Notes under the pieces: model-generated | What the model saw: the letters and a program-made list of their open reading frames with translations, nothing else | Database searches by the model: none | What the model was told of the DNA's origin: nothing | Shown here: one piece after another, positions 43,730-52,753 of the stretch | Layout: each line of letters starts with the position of its first letter | How positions within the stretch are numbered: position 1 is the stretch's first letter | Assembly: GCF_004345565.1 (NCBI RefSeq) | Contig: NZ_SLWA01000004.1 | Location: 124,001-188,000 of the forward strand | Direction: 5' to 3' | Length of the DNA stretch: 64,000 bases | From: Flavobacterium circumlabens | GTDB taxonomy: Bacteria; Bacteroidota; Bacteroidia; Flavobacteriales; Flavobacteriaceae | Translations under genes and position numbers: made by a program

Positions 43730-45130
43730 TTAATCTTCGGAATCCTGAAAAACGAAATTCAATCCGAACTGAAAGGCCAGACTATTGGCTTTGGTGACAT
43801 CTTTGTACTCTAAAACATTGTCGACAAGAGCATAGATGTTAAATTTCCCAATCGTTCCGGCGACTCCTAAACCAATATTTTTCTTCGAAAAGGAATCGAA
43901 TGTATAGGTGGCTTTTATATCTAATTTCTCCAGAATACTGCGTTTGTAAAAAACGGTGAAAGCTGTAAAAGGTGCTCTTGGCATTGTCATCAGAAATAAC
44001 TGCCCTCCAACTGAATTCAGGTATCTTCGGCCCACTTTTCCCTTACAATTACAATCGGCATCAGATCGGTATTCTCCAAACGAATATTGCATTGACGAAT
44101 AGAATTTTACAGGCCGCCAGGTGGTGTATTTGTTATAAAGTGTGTCACGTGGAATGGCTTTTTCGAAATCATCAAAAACATTTTCAGGTTCATTCGTATC
44201 AGAGAAAATAGGGTTTACACCTTCATATTCATAATACCCTTTGTAAGTTAATGTCTCGATATCTTTGGACTGTTTTATGAAACCCACATCAACAACACTT
44301 GCGGTAAATTGAAGGTTCTCTTTGAAATAGTACGTAATTCCGGCATCGAAACCCAAGCCTAAACTTCCGTTAAAAAAAGTATTGTGTGCTATATCTCCCG
44401 CAATACTTCCTTCGTATTCGTCTTTTGTAAAACTTGCAATTCCTGAGGTTTTAAGTTCTAAATCAGAAGAAATGATCTGATTATAAACATTAGCAGTTCC
44501 TGCATCTTTACCGGTATAAATATAACCGGAATTCTTTGTAGATGTTGCATTGGCGCCACTCGAATAGATTTTGGCACGACCACCCAAAACCAGCTTTTCA
44601 TTTACTTTTTTATGAAATCCAATATGGAATACGGAAAGTACTTCGGCTCTAAGGTTTACATCCCTCAGATTGAATAATTTACCGATATAATCGCGGTTCC
44701 CGTCTAAGGCAAGGACTCCAATATCTTTTGGGAAGTACATTAAAAAATCGAATTCCTGATAAACTCCAAAGGAAACATAAGATTTGCTTTCTTCCCCTCC
44801 TACTCTAAAACCGCCCGAAAACAATTCAAGTTGCTGGTTGATCTGGGTTTTATCATTGTTGGATGACCGGTTTACGATTCTTCGGACTTTATCGTTAAAA
44901 TCAACTCCATTATTAGCAAATAAATCATAAGCCGAAAAGCTTTTGGAACCGATATTTGCCGAAACTCCTGACAATGCAGGGATTCCGAAATAAAATTTAT
45001 ACGAAACATCGGCACCCGGATTTACAAGTGAGGACTGTGGAATAGAGGTAAAATTATACAGTACTTCTTTATTTTGGGAAAAAGAAGCAAGCTGAAAAAG
45101 CACTGTTAAAATACAGAGTACCTTTTTCAT
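43730..45130 (-). CDS. DUF5723-like outer-membrane beta-barrel protein
   Basis: 466 residues. Signal peptide about 1-18 (VLCILTVLFQLASF, then SQN). The mature N-terminus SIPQSSLVNPGADVSYKFYFGIPALSGVSANIGS, then strands such as YVSFGVYQEFDFLMYFPKDI, LSVFHIGFHKKVNEKLVLGGRAKIYSS and AGITYYFKENLQFTASVVDVGFI, match the DUF5723/PorV-like barrel proteins of Bacteroidota. The C-terminus FGLNFVFQDSED is unusual for a barrel in not ending on an aromatic residue. Its ATG overlaps the stop of the upstream lipoprotein gene (ATGA). Confidence 0.75.
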   Translation of the reverse strand: MKKVLCILTVLFQLASFSQNKEVLYNFTSIPQSSLVNPGADVSYKFYFGIPALSGVSANIGSKSFSAYDLFANNGVDFNDKVRRIVNRSSNNDKTQINQQLELFSGGFRVGGEESKSYVSFGVYQEFDFLMYFPKDIGVLALDGNRDYIGKLFNLRDVNLRAEVLSVFHIGFHKKVNEKLVLGGRAKIYSSGANATSTKNSGYIYTGKDAGTANVYNQIISSDLELKTSGIASFTKDEYEGSIAGDIAHNTFFNGSLGLGFDAGITYYFKENLQFTASVVDVGFIKQSKDIETLTYKGYYEYEGVNPIFSDTNEPENVFDDFEKAIPRDTLYNKYTTWRPVKFYSSMQYSFGEYRSDADCNCKGKVGRRYLNSVGGQLFLMTMPRAPFTAFTVFYKRSILEKLDIKATYTFDSFSKKNIGLGVAGTIGKFNIYALVDNVLEYKDVTKANSLAFQFGLNFVFQDSED

Positions 45131-45681
45131 TCGATTTCCAGATAAGCGGTTGCACCAGATTGCAATTTTAAACTTCCCTGACTATTTTCGTCCAAAGGAG
45201 CTCCCGATCCCATTGTTACTACAAAACCGATTTTAACAGTTTGTTTCAACAAATCTAATCGTTGTCCTTCGAATATTTCAGTAGTATGTTTTATAACATC
45301 AGGATTTCCTGAATACGCAGGGGTTTCCAGTGTTATCGTTTCAAGGACGTCATCATTTTCATTAAAAAGTAATAAATCAATCGTAAAGGCACGTGCTATG
45401 GTGTTTTCAGTTTCGCAATCCAGCTCCAGTTTTACGAGATTATCTGTGAAAAATTTCTTTTTGAAAACATCAAATTCTTTTTCGTCAAAAGCAATCAGCT
45501 GTTCTTGTCCATTATCTGTAAATTCATTTGCAGGCACATCAAAATGAGCCACATTGGCAACAAAAACGGGCTTTAGTTTCAAATCATCCACCTGATCAAA
45601 ATCTAAATCACTGGAACATGAAATAAATAACAGAGGAAAAAAAGCAAATAGAAAGATTTTATTTTTGAGGTATAATCCCAT
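45127..45681 (-). CDS. Putative lipoprotein of unknown function
   Basis: 184 residues from ATG 45681 (MGLYLKNKIFLFAFFPLLFISC); an upstream ATG four codons earlier is also possible. The hydrophobic segment ends in a lipobox FISC, so it is a lipoprotein. The mature protein is acidic with LKLKPVFVANVAHFDVPANEF and a second half TENTIARAFTIDLLLFNENDDVLETI, suggesting beta-sandwich strands. I do not recognise a named family. The stop overlaps the start of the barrel gene by four bases, so the two act as a pair, and it is probably the surface or periplasmic partner of that barrel. Confidence 0.7.
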   Translation of the reverse strand: MGLYLKNKIFLFAFFPLLFISCSSDLDFDQVDDLKLKPVFVANVAHFDVPANEFTDNGQEQLIAFDEKEFDVFKKKFFTDNLVKLELDCETENTIARAFTIDLLLFNENDDVLETITLETPAYSGNPDVIKHTTEIFEGQRLDLLKQTVKIGFVVTMGSGAPLDENSQGSLKLQSGATAYLEIE

Positions 45682-45760
45682 GACTGTAGACAATTAGATT
45701 TAAACTACAACGGATGAAAGTTGCTGATTATTATTCCTTTGTCATAAAGATACTTTATTT

Positions 45761-46627
45761 TTAATGAAATTTCCCAAACAATTTTGACGCTTCATTATAA
45801 GCACTTTCAAAACTTAAAGAATTGAGTCCTGTTATTTTTTTGTTAGCCGTAAAATACGAAATGAGTTTTTCTGTAGGCATATTTCCGGTCAGTTTATCGG
45901 TTGCCATTGGACATCCTCCAAAACCCTGGATAGCACCATCAAAGCGGGTACAGCCTGCCTGGTGTGCAGCCTCTATTTTCTCAAACCAGCTGTCTGGTGT
46001 GGTATGCAAATGGGCTCCGAATTCTATTTGGGGATATTTTGGAATTAAATTTGAAAAAAGATACGTAATAACCTCCGGAGTAGAACTGCCGACTGTATCC
46101 GAAAGGGATAAGATTTTTACGCCCATTTTAGACAATTTTTCAGTCCATTCCCCTACTATTTCTACATTCCACGGGTCTCCATACGGATTTCCAAAACCCA
46201 TAGAAAGATAGGTAACCACTTCTTTCTTTTTCTTATCGGCAATTTCAAGGATTTCTTCCAGTGTGACTAAAGATTCAGCAATGGTTTTATGTGTATTCCG
46301 CATCTGAAAATTTTCTGATATCGAAAAAGGAAATCCCAGATACTGAATTGGTTCATGCTCTGAAGCGGAGGCTGCTCCCTGTGTATTCGCAATTATGGCT
46401 AAAAGTTTGCTCGTTGTCTGAGACAAATCGAGTTGGGCCAGAACCTCTGTTGTATCCTGCATTTGCGGAATAGCTTTTGGCGAAACAAAACTCCCAAAAT
46501 CAATGGTATCAAACCCTACCCTCAGCAAAGCCTGGATATAGGAAACTTTATTTTTGGTGGGAATAAAATCCTTGATACCCTGCATGGCATCACGTGGACA
46601 TTCGATAATTTTGATTTCTTTATTCAA
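45761..46627 (-). CDS. Hydroxymethylglutaryl-CoA lyase
   Basis: 288 residues. Cleaves HMG-CoA to acetoacetate and acetyl-CoA in leucine catabolism. TIM-barrel DRE-TIM signature variant IIECPRDAMQGI at the start, VSYIQALLRVGFDTIDFGSFVSPKAIPQMQD, SMGFGNPYGDPWN, LSLSDTVGSSTP, AHLHTTPDSW, and the active-site Cys loop GAIQGFGGCPMA. Length matches the family. The neighbouring leucine dehydrogenase is not adjacent, but both belong to leucine breakdown. Downstream of the SatD operator region on the opposite strand. Confidence 0.93.
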   Translation of the reverse strand: MNKEIKIIECPRDAMQGIKDFIPTKNKVSYIQALLRVGFDTIDFGSFVSPKAIPQMQDTTEVLAQLDLSQTTSKLLAIIANTQGAASASEHEPIQYLGFPFSISENFQMRNTHKTIAESLVTLEEILEIADKKKKEVVTYLSMGFGNPYGDPWNVEIVGEWTEKLSKMGVKILSLSDTVGSSTPEVITYLFSNLIPKYPQIEFGAHLHTTPDSWFEKIEAAHQAGCTRFDGAIQGFGGCPMATDKLTGNMPTEKLISYFTANKKITGLNSLSFESAYNEASKLFGKFH

Positions 46628-46715
46628 AGCTTATTCTTTAGTGAAGGCTAAGTTAGTTTCTTTTTTAAAGAAATAAAAGTTATAATTTTCTTTAATTACA
46701 ATATTCCCTAATAGT

Positions 46716-46791
46716 GTAACATTTTTAAATGTTACTTAAAAGCGTAACAATTAATAATATTACATAAAAACGTAACATTAAAAAATAGTAT
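46716..46791. promoter_or_regulatory. Iteron-like operator array, 28-bp period
   Basis: GTAAC half-sites at 46716, 46744 and 46772, all 28 bases apart, with inverted half-sites GTTAC at 46731 and ATTAC at 46759, again 28 apart. The first unit is a perfect palindrome GTAACATTT TT AAATGTTAC (46716-46735); the second is imperfect; the third has a degenerate right half and reaches the -7 box. The units share consensus about GTAACAWTTWWTAAWRTTAC then WTAAAARC. Confidence 0.75.
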
Positions 46792-46792
46792 C

Positions 46793-46800
46793 TATATTTG
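46793..46800 (+). promoter_or_regulatory. -7 box of the SatD gene
   Basis: TATATTTG (TAnnTTTG) directly after the third operator unit. A second TATATTTG lies at 46830-46837, 5 bases before the start codon. If real, the second would give a leaderless transcript. Confidence 0.5.
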
Positions 46801-46842
46801 TACTATTATTATTATCTATTTATTTTAATTATATTTGAATCT

Positions 46843-47448
46843 ATGACCAGTGTAATTACAGGAGACATAATTGACTCGAGAAAGCAAAAATCCAAAGACT
46901 GGGTAGAAGGTTTAAAAAAGATCCTCTCCCCTTTTGGCGAAACCCCTGCAGAATGGGAAATTTACAGAGGTGACGAATTTCAAATCGAAATAAAAAACCC
47001 TGAAGATGCGTTATTGTCAGCAATCCTGATAAAAGCACATTTAAAGGCTATAAAACTAGACGCCCGTATGAGTATCGGTTTTGGGGATAAAACACATGAT
47101 GGTGAAAAAATATCTGAAAGTAATGGTTCTGCCTTTATAAATTCAGGAGAACTTTTTGAAACTTTAAAAAAGCAAAGAATGACTTTAGCCATGCGAACAG
47201 GCGACATGGTTACAGATGAAAAAATGAACCTGATGATCCGGCTGGCTTTAACTTTTATGGACAACTGGCCTGCGCCATCTGCAGAATTTACAGCCATTGC
47301 AATAGAAAACCCGGGTTTGTCGCAAGAAGAATTAGCCCCGAAATTAGGTGTTAAAAGAGCTGCCGTAAGCCGAAGACAAAAACGGGCCCAATTTGATCTG
47401 GTTATGGATTTAGATCGCTATTTTAGAAAACAAATAAACAATTTATAA
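46843..47448 (+). CDS. SatD-family protein with C-terminal helix-turn-helix
   Basis: 201 residues from ATG 46843 (MTSVITGDIIDSRKQKSKDW); an upstream frame from 46798 is a TTG and covers the promoter. The N-terminal part has a nucleotide-cyclase/GGDEF-like alpha-beta pattern (VITGDIIDSR, EIYRGDEFQIEI, KLDARMSIGFGDK) typical of SatD. The C-terminal part, AIENPGLSQEELAPKLGVKRAAVSRRQKRAQF, is a helix-turn-helix. SatD proteins of Bacteroidota occur together with DUF3307, as here with a 4-base gap. The iteron operator just upstream suggests that it binds its own promoter, which is inference. Ligand unknown. Confidence 0.85.
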   Translation: MTSVITGDIIDSRKQKSKDWVEGLKKILSPFGETPAEWEIYRGDEFQIEIKNPEDALLSAILIKAHLKAIKLDARMSIGFGDKTHDGEKISESNGSAFINSGELFETLKKQRMTLAMRTGDMVTDEKMNLMIRLALTFMDNWPAPSAEFTAIAIENPGLSQEELAPKLGVKRAAVSRRQKRAQFDLVMDLDRYFRKQINNL

Positions 47449-47452
47449 TCTT

Positions 47453-48169
47453 ATGATTTTATTTATAAAACTGCTTTTAGCACACTTATTAGGCGATTTT
47501 ATATGGCAGCCCAACTCATGGGTAGCCAATAAAGAAGCTAAAAAACACAAAAGCATTTATTTATATCTTCACATCCTGCTGCATGGGACTTTAGCAGCAA
47601 TTCTTGCCGGAGAAATTCAATTTATACCGTATGCTGTTCTTATTGCCGTTACACACGGAATTATTGATTTGGTCAAACTAAATTTTCAGAAAAACAAAAC
47701 AAAACGCATTTGGTTTATAGCCGACCAGGTCCTGCATATCATCGTGTTAGCCGGAATAACAATCCTTTATCAAAACAAATCCATAAACCTGAACTGGTTT
47801 GACAATCAGTTTTGGATTTTAATAACGGGAATTTTACTGATCACAAAGCCAACTTCCATATGTATCAAAATAATAATTTCGATATGGAGTCCTGAAAGCA
47901 GCAATAATCATAGTGATCATTCGCTTGCCAGTGCGGGGAATTACATTGGCATATTAGAGCGATTGTTTGTTTTCTGTTTTATCCTGACCGGCCACTTTGA
48001 AGCCATAGGTTTTTTATTGGCAGCAAAATCTATTTTTAGATTTGGAGACCTGAAAGAAGCCAAAGACCGAAAACTTACCGAATACGTTTTAATCGGTACT
48101 TTGTTAAGTTTTGGAATTGCAATACTTACGGGATTTATAGTACAGGCGCTACTTTTACAACTGCTGTAA
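47453..48169 (+). CDS. DUF3307 membrane protein
   Basis: 238 residues with about six hydrophobic segments. N-terminus [29 protein letters not shown] being the DUF3307 signature, then [29 protein letters not shown] (HxxxD), [44 protein letters not shown] and a last helix. It follows satD by four bases and is coupled to it. The conserved His/Asp motifs in the membrane hint at metal or catalysis, but no function is known. The 3' end overlaps pyrD by 15 bases in convergent direction. Confidence 0.88.
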   Translation: MILFIKLLLAHLLGDFIWQPNSWVANKEAKKHKSIYLYLHILLHGTLAAILAGEIQFIPYAVLIAVTHGIIDLVKLNFQKNKTKRIWFIADQVLHIIVLAGITILYQNKSINLNWFDNQFWILITGILLITKPTSICIKIIISIWSPESSNNHSDHSLASAGNYIGILERLFVFCFILTGHFEAIGFLLAAKSIFRFGDLKEAKDRKLTEYVLIGTLLSFGIAILTGFIVQALLLQLL

Positions 48170-49189
48170 AACCTTTTTATTTATAGCCTTAACCAAAGCC
48201 GGACCTTCATAAATAAAACCGGTATACAATTGCACCAGGCTGGCCCCCGCATTTAACTTTTCGATCGCATCATCGGCGGAATGAATTCCTCCTACTCCAA
48301 TAATAGGGAATGCCTTATTGCTTTTCTCAGAAAGAAAACGAATAACTTCAGTAGAACGATTTGTCAATGGTTTGCCGGACAAACCTCCCATTTCAGTTTG
48401 ATTTGCAGCTTGTAATCCATCACGTGAAATTGTAGTATTAGTAGCAATTACACCGGCAATCTGAGTTATTTTTATAATATCAATAATGTCTAACAATTGT
48501 TCGTCTGTTAAATCCGGAGCAATTTTCAGAAGTATTGGCTTTATTTTTTGAGTGCTTGTTTTTTGCTTTTCTATGTTTCTGTTCTGCAAAGTCTGCAGTA
48601 AAGCCGTAAGCGGTTCTTTATCCTGTAAAGCTCTCAAATTAGGTGTATTGGGCGAACTTACATTCACCACAAAATAGTCTACATGATCAAATAAGGCATC
48701 AAAACAAATGATATAATCATCAACAGCATTTTCGTTTGGGGTAATTTTATTTTTACCGATGTTTCCACCGATTAAAACGCCTGAATTCTTTTTCAAACGT
48801 TCTACCGCTTCCAGAACCCCTCCGTTATTAAACCCCATTCGGTTAATAATAGCCTGATCTTCCTTTAGTCTGAACAATCGTTTTTTAGGATTTCCTTCTT
48901 GTCCAACCGGGGTTACAGTTCCTATTTCGATAAAACCAAATCCAAAATCAGAAAGTTCTTTATACAATTTGGCGTCCTTATCAAATCCTGCTGCAAGTCC
49001 AACCGGATTTTTAAACTTAATTCCGAAAACTTCCCGTTCTAAACGAGTATCTTTTACTTCGTAAATGGACTTAATAATTGATGAAACACCAGGGATTTTT
49101 GATATAAATCTAATAAATGAAAAAGTAAAATAATGCACTTCTTCCGGATCAAACCAAAAAAGTATCGGGCGAATTATCGATTTATACAT
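48155..49189 (-). CDS. pyrD: Dihydroorotate dehydrogenase (quinone), class 2
   Basis: 344 residues from ATG 49189 ([14 protein letters not shown]); the frame extends to 49219 but the extra ten codons overlap the promoter. Membrane-associated FMN enzyme oxidising dihydroorotate to orotate in pyrimidine synthesis. [58 protein letters not shown] (Ser as the class 2 base), [12 protein letters not shown], and [31 protein letters not shown] all fit class 2. The N-terminal helix for quinone access is present. Confidence 0.96.
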   Translation of the reverse strand: MYKSIIRPILFWFDPEEVHYFTFSFIRFISKIPGVSSIIKSIYEVKDTRLEREVFGIKFKNPVGLAAGFDKDAKLYKELSDFGFGFIEIGTVTPVGQEGNPKKRLFRLKEDQAIINRMGFNNGGVLEAVERLKKNSGVLIGGNIGKNKITPNENAVDDYIICFDALFDHVDYFVVNVSSPNTPNLRALQDKEPLTALLQTLQNRNIEKQKTSTQKIKPILLKIAPDLTDEQLLDIIDIIKITQIAGVIATNTTISRDGLQAANQTEMGGLSGKPLTNRSTEVIRFLSEKSNKAFPIIGVGGIHSADDAIEKLNAGASLVQLYTGFIYEGPALVKAINKKVLQQL

Positions 49190-49216
49190 AATAAGTTGTT
49201 GTTGTTTTTTTGGGTG

Positions 49217-49224
49217 CAAATTTA
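49217..49224 (-). promoter_or_regulatory. Putative -7 box of pyrD
   Basis: Minus-strand TAAATTTG, 27 bases before the pyrD ATG. No -33 found. Confidence 0.35.
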
Positions 49225-49522
49225 ACTATAATACTTGAAAAATCAGCATTAGTGTAACTGAAAGGATATTTTTTCTCATTTCAATATACAGATTAGCACA
49301 ACGCTATAACGTCGGTGGTACTCACGAAGCTGGCAGAACTATTCAGAAAGGGCTGCTATAAAAATAAAACAGACAAACACAACAAGTTTATATACAAGCA
49401 ATAAGACAATCTGACCATCAAATTTATCCTCTTCAAAAACTGGAGGCCAAGAAGTAGTTTTGCATCGAATTTAAAATAATTTATATAAAAATATTTATTC
49501 TATAGAAAAAGTAGAATTTTTA

Positions 49523-49584
49523 TATCTTTGAAAAAAAATCAGCTAACCTTGTAAATAAATTCTATTTAATAAGGTTATTTTTTT
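49523..49584 (+). promoter_or_regulatory. Promoter followed by terminator-like leader hairpin
   Basis: TATCTTTG (TAnnTTTG) at 49523-49530. The hairpin is TAACCTT (49544-49550) / AAGGTTA (49571-49577) with an inner AAATA/TATTT stem, then seven T. It stands between the promoter and the coding start at 49634, so it could attenuate transcription. Confidence 0.45.
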
Positions 49585-49633
49585 CTGACTATTAAACTGT
49601 ACAACAAATACTTTCAAATTAAAATCTGCTCTA

Positions 49634-50770
49634 ATGAAAAATAAAATTTATTGGATTTTTGCCATTCTGACCATAACTACTATTTCAATCGCATACGGTT
49701 TTACAAAGTTTATTGTACCAAAAGAAAAATCAGCAGCAATGGACTGTACAGAAGCTACAGCCAGCAAAGCATCTTCTGAATTCGAACCTACAATCGTTAA
49801 TAAAAATTCTGCTCCAGCCAAAGCTCCAAAAGGAATGGTATGGATCCCTGGTGGAGAATTTTCGATGGGCAGCAATGTTGAAGACGAAAGCTTGTGCAGC
49901 ATAAAAGGCATTACAAAGGATGCCGCTCCTATTCATCGCGTTTATGTGGACGGATATTTTATGGATGAAACCGAAGTGACCAATGAACAATTTGCGAAAT
50001 TTGTAAACGCTACCGGTTATGTGACTGTCGCTGAGCAAAAGCCAACTCAGGAAGAATTCCCGGATGCTCCGCCAGAAAATCTAATTGCAGGTTCTGTAAT
50101 ATTTTCTCCAACACCGGCAGCTGTAAATCTCAATGACTTCCTTCAATGGTGGTCTTACGTAGGCGGAACCGACTGGAAACATCCCCTGGGCCCTGAAAGT
50201 TCGATAAAAGGAAAAGAAAAATATCCCGCGGTACAAATTACTTATGAGGATGCTGCTGCTTATGCAAAATGGGCGGGAAAAAGATTACCAACTGAAGCTG
50301 AATGGGAGTTTGCCGCCCGGGGCGGAAAAACAGGAAATCTGTACGCTTGGGGAAATACGTTAAAACCAAACGGAAAATTTCAGGCTAACATCTATCAGGG
50401 GCACTTTCCTATTAAAGACGGAGATACGGGAGAAGACGGCTTTAAAGGAATTGCACCCACTGCCCAATTTAAACCAAATGCCTACGGATTATATGATATG
50501 GCAGGAAATGTATGGGAATGGGTAAACGACTGGTACAGCCCATCCTATTATAGCGAATTAAACAAAGACGGAAAAACAGCAAAAAACCCTCAGGGACCCG
50601 ATAGTTATAATGATCCTAATGATCCAACTGAAAAAAAACGGGTACATCGTGGCGGCTCCTTTTTATGTACCGATCAATATTGTACCCGATACATGGTGGG
50701 CACCAGAGGAAAAGGAGAAATACGGTCTGCCGCCAACCATCTTGGATTCAGATGCGTCAAAAGCATTTAA
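49634..50770 (+). CDS. Formylglycine-generating enzyme (SUMF1 family)
   Basis: 378 residues. N-terminal hydrophobic segment at about 5-22 (YWIFAILTITTISIAYGF) as signal anchor, so it works outside the inner membrane. The FGE-sulfatase domain spans about 66-376: GMVWIPGGEFSMGS, YFMDETEVTNEQFAKFV, GKRLPTEAEWEFAARGG, YDMAGNVWEWVNDWYSP. RVHRGGSFLCTDQYCTRYM carries the catalytic cysteine pair Cys345 and Cys350, as in human FGE, so it is a true oxidase/lyase-type FGE and not one of the many Cys-less relatives such as GldK. It should convert a Cys in sulfatases to formylglycine. No sulfatase gene with CxPSR is in the window. Confidence 0.88.
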   Translation: MKNKIYWIFAILTITTISIAYGFTKFIVPKEKSAAMDCTEATASKASSEFEPTIVNKNSAPAKAPKGMVWIPGGEFSMGSNVEDESLCSIKGITKDAAPIHRVYVDGYFMDETEVTNEQFAKFVNATGYVTVAEQKPTQEEFPDAPPENLIAGSVIFSPTPAAVNLNDFLQWWSYVGGTDWKHPLGPESSIKGKEKYPAVQITYEDAAAYAKWAGKRLPTEAEWEFAARGGKTGNLYAWGNTLKPNGKFQANIYQGHFPIKDGDTGEDGFKGIAPTAQFKPNAYGLYDMAGNVWEWVNDWYSPSYYSELNKDGKTAKNPQGPDSYNDPNDPTEKKRVHRGGSFLCTDQYCTRYMVGTRGKGEIRSAANHLGFRCVKSI

Positions 50771-50780
50771 AAGAGAGAAT

Positions 50781-50815
50781 AAAAAGGATTCTACAGTAAA
50801 CTGAATCCTTTTTTA
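50781..50815 (+). terminator. Intrinsic terminator after the FGE gene
   Basis: AAAAAGGATTC (50781-50791) / GAATCCTTTTTT (50803-50814), perfect stem with T-run. Confidence 0.9.
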
Positions 50816-50864
50816 TTTGAATTTAGATATTAGGAGCGGCAATAATACAGCTCATAAAAATGCC

Positions 50865-50872
50865 TATATTTG
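50865..50872 (+). promoter_or_regulatory. Putative -7 box of pepT
   Basis: TATATTTG (TAnnTTTG), 14 bases before the pepT ATG. Confidence 0.4.
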
Positions 50873-50886
50873 CTAAAAAATAAAAA

Positions 50887-52161
50887 ATGCAACATATTAT
50901 AGATCGTTTTATCAGTTATGTAACAATCGATACAGAATCTGATCCGAACTCAAAAACTACCCCAAGTACAGAAAAACAATGGAATCTTGCCAACAAATTA
51001 GTTGAAGAACTAAAAACAATTGGATTACAAGAGGTTACCATTGACGACAAAGCCTATATCATGGCAACCCTTCCGAGTAATGTTGATCATGAAGTTCCCG
51101 TAATTGGATTTATTTCACATTTTGATACTTCACCGGACTTTAGCGGAGCTAATGTAAAACCGCAGATTATTGAAAATTACGACGGAAAAGATATTGTCCT
51201 GAATGCTGAAAAAAACATTATTTTATCTCCCGATTACTTCAAAGATTTAGTACAATATAAAGGCCAGACCATTATTACAACAGACGGTACCACACTTTTG
51301 GGTGCTGATGACAAAGCCGGAATTACCGAGATTGTTTCTGCTATGGAATATCTGGTGCAGCATCCTGAAATCAAACACGGCAAAATCAGAATTGGCTTTA
51401 CCCCTGATGAAGAAATCGGTCGTGGTGCCCATCATTTCGATGTCGAAAAATTTGGTGCTCAATGGGCTTACACGATGGATGGAAGTCAGATTGGTGAACT
51501 GGAATATGAAAACTTCAATGCTGCAGGTGCCAAAATTACGTTCAAAGGAAAAAGTGTTCATCCGGGATATGCCAAAGGAAAAATGATCAATTCGATGCTG
51601 ATAGCAAATGATTTTATCAATGAACTTCCAAAAGGAGAAACACCACAGGAAACAAAAGGATACGAAGGTTTTTTCCATGTGCATCATCTGAAAGGTGGCA
51701 TCGAAGAAACGGTTTTGGAACTTATTATTCGCGATCACAACAAAATCAAGTTTGAAAAAAGGAAAAGCTTAATCGAAAAAATCGCAAAAAAAATCAATAA
51801 AAAATTCGCAAAACAATTTGGTGAAGATATTGTAACTACTGAAATAAAAGACCAGTATTACAATATGAAGGAAAAAGTACTTCCGGTAAAGCATATTGTT
51901 GATATTGCCGAAAAAGCAATGAGAGAATTGAACATTAAACCGATCATCAAACCCATTCGTGGCGGAACTGACGGATCTCAATTATCGTTTATGGGATTAC
52001 CTTGCCCGAATATCTTTGCGGGTGGTCACAACTTCCACGGGAAATATGAATATGTTCCTGCTGAAAGCATTCAGAAAGCGACTGATGTGATTGTAAAAAT
52101 TGCGGAACTAACTGCTGTTCCCGGAGCTTTCGATACAACTGAAAAAGCTAAAAAAAGATAA
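50887..52161 (+). CDS. pepT: Peptidase T (tripeptide aminopeptidase, M20)
   Basis: 424 residues. Cytoplasmic di-zinc tripeptidase. Zinc and catalytic motifs: [13 protein letters not shown] (His and Asp), [13 protein letters not shown] (Asp ligand), [28 protein letters not shown] (Glu base and ligands), [45 protein letters not shown] (final His). Start is the ATG at 50887. A YdeI-like gene follows four bases downstream. Confidence 0.97.
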   Translation: MQHIIDRFISYVTIDTESDPNSKTTPSTEKQWNLANKLVEELKTIGLQEVTIDDKAYIMATLPSNVDHEVPVIGFISHFDTSPDFSGANVKPQIIENYDGKDIVLNAEKNIILSPDYFKDLVQYKGQTIITTDGTTLLGADDKAGITEIVSAMEYLVQHPEIKHGKIRIGFTPDEEIGRGAHHFDVEKFGAQWAYTMDGSQIGELEYENFNAAGAKITFKGKSVHPGYAKGKMINSMLIANDFINELPKGETPQETKGYEGFFHVHHLKGGIEETVLELIIRDHNKIKFEKRKSLIEKIAKKINKKFAKQFGEDIVTTEIKDQYYNMKEKVLPVKHIVDIAEKAMRELNIKPIIKPIRGGTDGSQLSFMGLPCPNIFAGGHNFHGKYEYVPAESIQKATDVIVKIAELTAVPGAFDTTEKAKKR

Positions 52162-52165
52162 TACT

Positions 52166-52753
52166 TTGGAACCGGAATCCGATAAAAAACACATTTGGGA
52201 CAAAGTCAATAATTGGGAAGAGGAATTGCTTTTCCTCAAATCAATTATAGACAAAACCGAATTGTCTGAAACCATAAAATGGGGCGGTCCGGTTTATGTT
52301 TACAATACAAAAAATGTTGTCGGAATTGGTGGATTTAAAGACTATTTTACCATTTGGTTTTTTAATGGCGTTTTTCTGAAGGATGAAAAAAAGAAGCTGA
52401 TCAACGCCCAGGAAGACAAAACAAAATCTTTACGCCAATGGCGATTTACTTCTAAAGAAGAGGTCAACGAAAAGGAAGTGCTGGAATATATTCTGGAAGC
52501 TATTGAAAACGAAAAGCAGGGGAAAATCATAAAACCGACTAAAAAAGAAACCATTGTTTCTGAATTATTGGAAAAAGAAATGAATCAGAATCCGGCTTTA
52601 TCGGAAGCTTTTCAGAAATTCTCGCCTTATAAACAATATGAGTTTTTAGAATATATTGAAACCGCTAAACAGGAAAAAACGAAACTTTCGAGAATTGAAA
52701 AAGTGATTCCGATGATTCTTGGAAATATTGGACTGAATGATAAATACAGATAG
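52166..52753 (+). CDS. YdeI/OmpD-associated (DUF1801) family protein
   Basis: 195 residues from TTG 52166 (MEPESDKKHIWDKV); no in-frame ATG exists before the middle of the protein, so TTG is likely the true start. N-terminal DUF1801 region (ETIKWGGPVYVYNTKNVVGIGGFKDYFTIWFFNGVFL) and C-terminal YdeI-like segment (NPALSEAFQKFSPYKQYEFLEYIETAKQEKTKLSRIEKVIPMI). In E. coli-type literature YdeI is linked to polymyxin/bacteriocin resistance, but for this form the function is unknown. The stop-to-start gap from pepT is only four bases, so it is translated with pepT. Confidence 0.85.
   Translation: MEPESDKKHIWDKVNNWEEELLFLKSIIDKTELSETIKWGGPVYVYNTKNVVGIGGFKDYFTIWFFNGVFLKDEKKKLINAQEDKTKSLRQWRFTSKEEVNEKEVLEYILEAIENEKQGKIIKPTKKETIVSELLEKEMNQNPALSEAFQKFSPYKQYEFLEYIETAKQEKTKLSRIEKVIPMILGNIGLNDKYR

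Larger units (their letters stand above)
49190..49633. other. 444-bp divergent intergenic region pyrD / FGE
   Basis: No gene seen. Features: the pyrD -7 box at its left, and at the right a -7 box TATCTTTG (49523-49530) followed by a terminator-like hairpin (49544-49584). The middle part (about 49290-49450) has slightly higher GC with no recognisable element. Confidence 0.45.

Noticed and set aside
46716..46791. 28-bp repeats, at first glance a small CRISPR array
   Set aside because: The units are directly adjacent with no unique spacers, are palindromic and AT-rich, no cas gene is present and they sit at a promoter.
49290..49450. Possible small RNA or degraded gene in the pyrD-FGE region
   Set aside because: Slightly higher GC but no promoter-terminator pair or recognisable motif; not enough to call.
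49634..50770. Gliding-motility lipoprotein GldK
   Set aside because: GldK/GldJ are Cys-less FGE-domain lipoproteins; this protein has the catalytic Cys pair, no lipobox, and no gldL/M/N follow.
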